This document shows, one piece after another, positions 7,218 through 10,120 of a DNA stretch of 10,120 nucleotides. This DNA comes from Legionella genomosp. 1. Its GTDB lineage: Bacteria > Pseudomonadota > Gammaproteobacteria > Legionellales > Legionellaceae. Numbering within the stretch: position 1 is the stretch's first letter; every line of letters begins with the position of its first letter. The position numbers and the translations under genes are program-made. Under the pieces are notes generated by a model that was not told the origin of the DNA, made no database searches, and saw only the letters and a program-made list of their open reading frames with translations. Location of the stretch: the NCBI GenBank assembly GCA_945901965.1, contig CAMDMN010000058.1, forward strand, positions 1 through 10,120, given 5' to 3'.

Positions 7218-8156
7218 TTATTCTCGATGTTGACTTGTAAACCAATTTTTTGCATTAATAATATCAGATTTTATCTGTGCTATAAGAAGATCAACTGATT
7301 CAAATTTAATTTCATCACGTAATTTATACATAAATGTTATATTTAATCTTTCACCATAAAGTGAAATATCAACATCAAATAAATGAACTTCTAGCACAAA
7401 TTTAGAGCCATCAATAGTTGGTCGACAACCTATATTTGCAACGCCTAAAAAAACAGATTTATCACGTAATTGTATACGCACACAGTATACACCTTTTAAT
7501 GGTAAAATTTTGCGATTAAGGTTTAAATTTGCGGTTTTAATTCCCCAGAGTCGGCCTCTACCATCTCCATGCACAACTATTCCTGAGATACTATAAGGCC
7601 TACCTAATAAGAGCTCTGCTTCGCCTAATTTACCTAACTTGAGCAAAGATCTAATTGCAGTAGAGCTAACTCGTTGATTATCAATAAAATAATCAGGGAA
7701 ACTTTCTACTGTTGAAGATAATTGACGACCCAACTCATAAAGCAAGTTAGCATCACCAAGGCGACCATGCCCAAAACGAAAATCTTGGCCAATTAGTAAA
7801 TATTTAGCTTTAAGTAAAGAGAAAACGATCTCATTCGCAAATTGTGATGCAGTCATTGATGCTAAATAATTGTCAAATTTAAGACAACAAACAAAATCAA
7901 CACCACAATGCTTTAACCATATAATTTTCTCACGAAAACTATCTAAGCGAGCAGGTGCCATTTCATTTTTAAAAAATTCACTAGGCTGAGGTTCAAAAAG
8001 TAACACTACCATAGGCAATTGTAATGTTTTTGCTTGTGTACTAAGTTTCTTAAGCAAAGCTTGATGCCCAAGATGAACGCCATCAAAATTGCCTATAGTT
8101 GCCACAGTATTAGTATCAAGCTTAGCGATCTGTTTTATACCACGTAATAATTTCAT
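7218..8156 (-). CDS. ribF: Bifunctional riboflavin kinase / FAD synthetase RibF
   Basis: RibF converts riboflavin to FMN (ATP:riboflavin kinase, C-terminal) and FMN to FAD (FMN adenylyltransferase, N-terminal) in the cytoplasm. The 312 residues have the standard two-domain layout. The nucleotidyltransferase motif is ATIGNFDGVHLGHQALL (19-35), followed by GQDFRFGHGRLGD (123-135) and SSTAIR (164-169). The flavokinase begins around 185 with RPYSISGIVVHGDGRGR, then KTANLNL (207-213), KGVYCVRI (221-228) and GVANIGCRPT (238-247). The usual GFPTAN reads GIKTAN: the Pro is a Lys, while the Thr and Asn that contact ATP/Mg are kept. The start is ATG 8156 with only a weak Shine-Dalgarno. It is first gene of ribF-ileS-lspA, with a strong promoter at 8187-8214. 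Confidence 0.96.
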   Translation of the reverse strand: MKLLRGIKQIAKLDTNTVATIGNFDGVHLGHQALLKKLSTQAKTLQLPMVVLLFEPQPSEFFKNEMAPARLDSFREKIIWLKHCGVDFVCCLKFDNYLASMTASQFANEIVFSLLKAKYLLIGQDFRFGHGRLGDANLLYELGRQLSSTVESFPDYFIDNQRVSSTAIRSLLKLGKLGEAELLLGRPYSISGIVVHGDGRGRLWGIKTANLNLNRKILPLKGVYCVRIQLRDKSVFLGVANIGCRPTIDGSKFVLEVHLFDVDISLYGERLNITFMYKLRDEIKFESVDLLIAQIKSDIINAKNWFTSQHRE

Positions 8157-8186
8157 ATTGATCTATAAGCATAAACAAAAAAGCTA

Positions 8187-8214
8187 ATTATACTGATTAA
8201 ACATAAATTCTCAA
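8187..8214 (-). promoter_or_regulatory. Candidate sigma70 promoter for ribF-ileS-lspA
   Basis: On the minus strand TTGAGA (8209-8214) and a perfect TATAAT (8187-8192) are separated by 16 bp. They lie 31 bp before the ribF start. The REP-bearing repeat element begins 22 bp upstream of the -35. Confidence 0.6.
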
Positions 8215-8235
8215 TCAGCAAACATAGTCAATCGT

Positions 8236-8283
8236 AGCAAACGTAGCCTTGATGCAGCGTAGCGTAATCAAGGTTTTATTGCT
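8236..8283 (+). repeat. 48-bp direct repeat, copy 1, containing a GTAG-footed REP (stem family B)
   Basis: This 48-bp block is identical to 8506-8553. Within it GTAG (8243-8246) directly abuts CCTTGAT (8247-8253), which pairs with ATCAAGG (8267-8273) around a 13-nt centre containing AGCGTAGCGT. The architecture matches classical REP elements (GTAG plus imperfect palindrome). A partial inverted copy lies at 8351-8377. Confidence 0.8.
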
Positions 8284-8350
8284 TTGCAAAATATTATGTC
8301 CACCAACTTACCCAAATATTTTTCGCTTATTGCTATTTAATATGGCATTA

Positions 8351-8377
8351 AAAACCTTGATTACGCTATGCTGCATC
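8351..8377 (-). repeat. Partial inverted copy of the family B REP
   Basis: Read on the minus strand this is the family B repeat from GATGCAGC through AATCAAGGTTTT, with one substitution in the centre (AGCATAGCGT instead of AGCGTAGCGT). The GTAG foot and the outer half of that stem arm are missing, replaced by unrelated sequence from 8378. It is inverted relative to copy 1, so the two can pair over about 27 nt and form a large hairpin. Confidence 0.75.
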
Positions 8378-8419
8378 CATATCGTTCCCCACAAGTTAAT
8401 TTTATCTTGGCAAGTGAGC

Positions 8420-8493
8420 GGAATCCGAGCCACGACCGTTAGGAAGTGGAGATCTTAAGAACCACACTCCCTAACGGTCGTGGCTCGGATTCC
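8420..8493. repeat. GC-rich hairpin with 24-bp perfect arms
   Basis: Arms 8420-8443 and 8470-8493 are perfectly complementary over 24 bp; the left arm begins GGAATCCGAGCC. A further GTGG (8446-8449) pairs with CCAC (8462-8465) inside, leaving a 12-nt loop. The arms are far richer in GC than the surrounding DNA. The hairpin sits between usp and ribF and could act as a transcription or RNA-decay barrier for the usp transcript. There is no U-tract on either side and no coding content. Confidence 0.85.
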
Positions 8494-8505
8494 TCCAGAC
8501 AATGC

Positions 8506-8553
8506 AGCAAACGTAGCCTTGATGCAGCGTAGCGTAATCAAGGTTTTATTGCT
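8506..8553 (+). repeat. 48-bp direct repeat, copy 2, containing a GTAG-footed REP (stem family B)
   Basis: Exact copy of 8236-8283, offset by 270 bp. GTAG is at 8513-8516, and the stem arms CCTTGAT and ATCAAGG are at 8517-8523 and 8537-8543. It ends 7 bp from the stop codon of the usp gene, so usp mRNA would carry this hairpin at its 3' end. Confidence 0.8.
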
Positions 8554-8560
8554 ACACTTG

Positions 8561-8989
8561 CTAAGAAACTGCAGATCTTACGATTAGCACATCACAATTA
8601 GCGCCATGTAAAATAGCGTTAGCAGTTGATCCAAGCAATAATGCCAAACCATGTTTTCCATGGCTGCCAGTTACAATTAAATCTACATTCTTTTCTTGAG
8701 CTACTCTTAAAACTTCATTTTTAGTAGATCCAAACTCAATTAAACAATGTTTTGCGTCGACACCTAATTTTTTAGCGATCGCAGATAACTCTTTTTCTGC
8801 CTGTTCACGAATAGAAACTTCTACTTCGGCAAAGCCTGCGAATCCTGGATAAGCATATGCAGGGATAGGTTCAACTACATGAACAAGAATAAGTTCAGCT
8901 TTATTTTCATCAGCAATTTTTTTTGCTTTATGAGCCGCACTAATACCTACTTCATCAAAATCCGTTGCAAACAATACTTTTTTGTACAT
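8561..8989 (-). CDS. Universal stress protein, UspA family
   Basis: This is a small cytoplasmic protein of the Usp superfamily, usually dimeric and induced under starvation, oxidative or other stress; the exact role varies. The 142 residues form a single Usp domain: strand 1 KKVLFATDF with Asp10 (4-12), then LILVHVVEP (33-41), DLIVTGSHGKHGLALLLGST (103-122) and DVLIVR (133-138). Gly108-Ser-His-Gly111 followed by Gly120-Ser-Thr resembles the nucleotide-binding GxxG-x9-G(S/T) loop of ATP-binding Usps, but with eight residues between the glycines rather than nine. The start is ATG 8989 with an excellent AGGAG. It is apparently monocistronic: repeats follow its stop and the divergent pnuC lies behind it. 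Confidence 0.93.
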   Translation of the reverse strand: MYKKVLFATDFDEVGISAAHKAKKIADENKAELILVHVVEPIPAYAYPGFAGFAEVEVSIREQAEKELSAIAKKLGVDAKHCLIEFGSTKNEVLRVAQEKNVDLIVTGSHGKHGLALLLGSTANAILHGANCDVLIVRSAVS

Positions 8990-8995
8990 TTTATA

Positions 8996-9000
8996 CTCCT
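8996..9000 (-). promoter_or_regulatory. Strong Shine-Dalgarno of the usp gene
   Basis: A consensus AGGAG lies 6 nt before the ATG on the minus strand. It is the strongest ribosome binding site in the window, which suggests high potential expression. Confidence 0.8.
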
Positions 9001-9111
9001 GTCGATGTCATTTACTGGTAGTTATAAAAGACTAGCAGAAATATAGAATCTATAGAATAGCGTTTCTAAAAGATTTTGAAAAATTTTATTTATATTTAAT
9101 TACATAATCAA

Positions 9112-9139
9112 TTGCAATTAAATTCTCTAGTGTTATCTT
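9112..9139 (+). promoter_or_regulatory. Candidate extended -10 promoter for pnuC
   Basis: TTGCAA (9112-9117), a 16-bp spacer and TATCTT (9134-9139), with TGT directly before the -10 giving an extended -10. Transcription from here would begin near 9146 and produce a leader of about 140 nt that includes the structure at 9171-9239. Confidence 0.4.
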
Positions 9140-9170
9140 ATAAGTTATAAGTTGTATTTTTTTATGTAGA

Positions 9171-9239
9171 TGTAACTGATAGAGTAATGCTCTATCCCGC
9201 GGCCAGACTGCAATGCGGATGAGTTTAATAGCAGTTACA
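9171..9239 (+). other. Possible three-way-junction RNA leader upstream of pnuC
   Basis: TGTAACTG (9171-9178) pairs perfectly with CAGTTACA (9232-9239) as a closing stem. Inside are a hairpin GATAGAG/CTCTATC (9178-9184 and 9190-9196, loop TAATG) and a second candidate stem CCGC/GCGG (9197-9200 and 9215-9218). G9178 is shared by two stems, so one would give up a pair. The fold ends 46 nt before pnuC. I see none of the conserved boxes of the TPP or FMN riboswitches that control some PnuC relatives. It may be a regulatory leader, a DNA-binding palindrome, or chance. Confidence 0.4.
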
Positions 9240-9274
9240 ATTATTATAAATTTTATGCCTTTTGACCTCATTTT

Positions 9275-9280
9275 AAGGGG
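9275..9280 (+). promoter_or_regulatory. Ribosome binding site deciding the pnuC TTG start
   Basis: AAGGGG ends 5 nt before TTG 9286 and is the only good Shine-Dalgarno near the start. No in-frame ATG offers an alternative near the N-terminus. The site is flanked by two near-identical 13-mers (CTTTTGACNTCAT at 9259-9271 and 9283-9295). Confidence 0.65.
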
Positions 9281-9285
9281 ATCTT

Positions 9286-9879
9286 TTGACATCATATGAC
9301 TTGATTGGAACAATTGCATCACTGCTATCTACTTTACTTTTTTTGCGTTTAGATATTAAAGCGTGGGCCGTAGGTTTGGTTGCGTCTTGTTTTAACAGCT
9401 GGTTATATTGGCAAAAAGGCATTTATGCAGATATGTGTCTTGAATCATTTTATTTTATATCTATTTGTTATGGCTGGTACACGTGGTCAAAATATAAAAA
9501 TATTAATGATGATAATGGTAATACATCCATAAAAAAACTCTCTATTAATCAATGGTTTTATTTAAGTTTAGCAATAGCCGCCCTTTTTTGTCTGATTTTC
9601 ACCTTATTAACACCATTTTCACATTCATCAGTTGTTAAATATGAAGCACTTACTGCCGCACTTTGTATTGCAGCACAGTGGCTTATGTGTCGTAAAGTAA
9701 TTTCGACTTGGATCATATGGATCCTTGCAGATTTAATCTATGCGGCAATGTACTTACACAAAGGCCTGCCTGTTCATACGATAGTAATGCTTATATATAC
9801 TGGAATGGCGATAATTGGTTATTTTGAATGGCTTAAAGTGCAGCCAAAACAATTACTCAGCCACCAAGAAAAAAGTTAA
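9286..9879 (+). CDS. pnuC: PnuC-family nicotinamide riboside transporter
   Basis: PnuC proteins are inner-membrane facilitators that take up nicotinamide riboside, trapped inside by phosphorylation, for NAD synthesis; close relatives carry thiamine (PnuT) or riboflavin (PnuX). The 197 residues contain about seven hydrophobic segments. Family signatures are the WxxW motif in YGWYTWSK (62-69) after the third segment, and TWIIWILADLIYAAMYLHKG (141-160) with Trp142, Trp145 and Asp149. The loop at 68-88 is polar and Asn-rich, and the tail is short and positively charged. The start is TTG 9286 with AAGGGG 5 nt upstream. No nadR or riboside kinase gene is beside it. NR specificity is the default for this family, and neither a TPP nor an FMN riboswitch was recognised upstream, but substrate identity is not proven. 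Confidence 0.9.
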   Translation: MTSYDLIGTIASLLSTLLFLRLDIKAWAVGLVASCFNSWLYWQKGIYADMCLESFYFISICYGWYTWSKYKNINDDNGNTSIKKLSINQWFYLSLAIAALFCLIFTLLTPFSHSSVVKYEALTAALCIAAQWLMCRKVISTWIIWILADLIYAAMYLHKGLPVHTIVMLIYTGMAIIGYFEWLKVQPKQLLSHQEKS

Positions 9880-9915
9880 TTAATTTAAGTCATTGATGAG
9901 CTCTGTTTGTAATTT

Positions 9916-9982
9916 GTAGCCTGGTTGCTTGCAACCGGGATTTACATGGTTTTAAAACCCTGGTTGCTGCTAACCAGTCTAC
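9916..9982. repeat. Pair of inverted GTAG-footed REPs (BIME-like, stem family C)
   Basis: The left hairpin has GTAG (9916-9919) directly followed by CCTGGTTG (9920-9927), pairing with CAACCGGG (9932-9939) through one T-G wobble. The right hairpin is CTGGTT (9960-9965) with AACCAG (9972-9977), followed after one base by CTAC (9979-9982), so it is GTAG-footed on the other strand. Between them is a perfect 12-bp palindrome, GGTTTTAAAACC (9948-9959). Two REPs in head-opposed orientation around a linker is the layout of bacterial interspersed mosaic elements. It lies 36 bp after the pnuC stop. Confidence 0.75.
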
Positions 9983-10023
9983 GTAACTTCGCCGCATTAA
10001 TCCACGAAAAGACTTACGAAGCA

Positions 10024-10105
10024 CGTCATCCCGAGTACAACGAGGGATCTCCTGAATTGTATTACGTACCAATTTCGGAGATCCCGCGTTGTACTCGGGA
10101 TGACG
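10024..10105. repeat. Large palindromic repeat with 29-nt arms
   Basis: Arms 10024-10052 and 10077-10105 pair at 28 of 29 positions; the one mismatch is A10043 opposite G10086. The loop is 24 nt. The left arm begins CGTCATCCCGAG and ends GGGATCTCC. CTAC (10109-10112) follows three bases after the right arm, so on the minus strand a GTAG precedes the hairpin. This type of CGTCATCCCGAG...GGGATCTCC palindrome is, from memory, a frequent dispersed repeat in several bacteria. It holds no gene. Confidence 0.85.
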
Positions 10106-10120
10106 GTTCTACTTGGTATG

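Noticed and set aside
8249..8458. 69-codon plus-strand open frame in the usp-ribF gap
   Set aside because: It is composed of the REP copies, their spacer and the hairpin arm, with no Shine-Dalgarno or recognisable protein features.
8236..8553. CRISPR array
   Set aside because: There are only two identical direct repeats 270 bp apart with an inverted third; the repeat length and spacer pattern are not CRISPR-like and no cas gene is nearby.
8236..8553. Complete insertion sequence
   Set aside because: No transposase coding region fits in the interval and the ends are direct, not inverted, repeats.
9178..9220. tRNA-like stretch (minus strand GCGGGATAGAGCA resembles the 5' part of initiator tRNA)
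   Set aside because: No anticodon arm, T arm or acceptor pairing follows; the similarity is short and better explained by the local hairpins.
9171..9285. TPP or FMN riboswitch before pnuC
   Set aside because: The conserved TPP CUGAGA and ACCUGAUC boxes and the FMN-element core are absent; only a generic branched fold is seen.
9086..9322. 78-codon minus-strand open frame upstream of pnuC
   Set aside because: It overlaps the pnuC start and leader, has an AT-driven composition and matches no family pattern; the opposite-strand pnuC is clearly real.
9890..10072. 60-codon minus-strand open frame at the window end
   Set aside because: It lies entirely across the BIME-like pair and the left arm and loop of the large palindrome, has no ribosome binding site and looks like translated repeat DNA.

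Overview
The window is AT-rich DNA from a gammaproteobacterium. The evidence is the proteobacterial gene orders era-recO and ribF-ileS-lspA, a PilE-like type IV pilin and gammaproteobacterial-looking RecO, LspA, IleRS and PnuC sequences. Low GC, many dispersed palindromic repeats and a low-complexity, effector-like protein suggest a Legionellales/Coxiellaceae-type lineage. That placement is an inference, not something the sequence proves.

Layout. A palindromic repeat (9-39) lies just past the 3' end of recO. era and recO overlap on the minus strand and look like one operon. They are divergent from a lone type IV pilin gene (1743-2174), and the candidate promoters of the two transcripts share a -35 region. 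The pilin is followed by a gene of unknown function (2269-3186) that encodes a hydrophilic Ser/Asn/Gln-rich protein with a short tandem repeat. A 240-bp spacer with several possible RNA folds follows. Next is a divergent KDPG-aldolase-like gene (3427-3984), whose 3' end overlaps convergently with lspA. lspA, ileS and ribF form a tightly packed minus-strand operon (ribF first) read from a good sigma70-type promoter at 8187-8214. A 404-bp gap (8157-8560) holds a composite repeat element. It is followed by a minus-strand universal stress protein gene, a structured leader, and a plus-strand pnuC (9286-9879). The window ends in two more palindromic elements.

How it works together. Most genes are housekeeping: ribosome assembly and DNA repair (Era, RecO), flavin cofactor synthesis, isoleucyl-tRNA charging and lipoprotein maturation (RibF, IleRS, LspA), NAD-precursor uptake (PnuC) and stress response (Usp). 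The accessory content is the pilin, the unknown protein, the aldolase-like gene and the repeats.

The most notable non-coding signal is a set of hairpins with at least three different stem sequences. All carry the tetranucleotide GTAG at or near the foot of the stem, the hallmark of REP sequences recognised by RAYT (IS200/IS605-like REP-associated tyrosine) transposases. No RAYT gene lies in the window.
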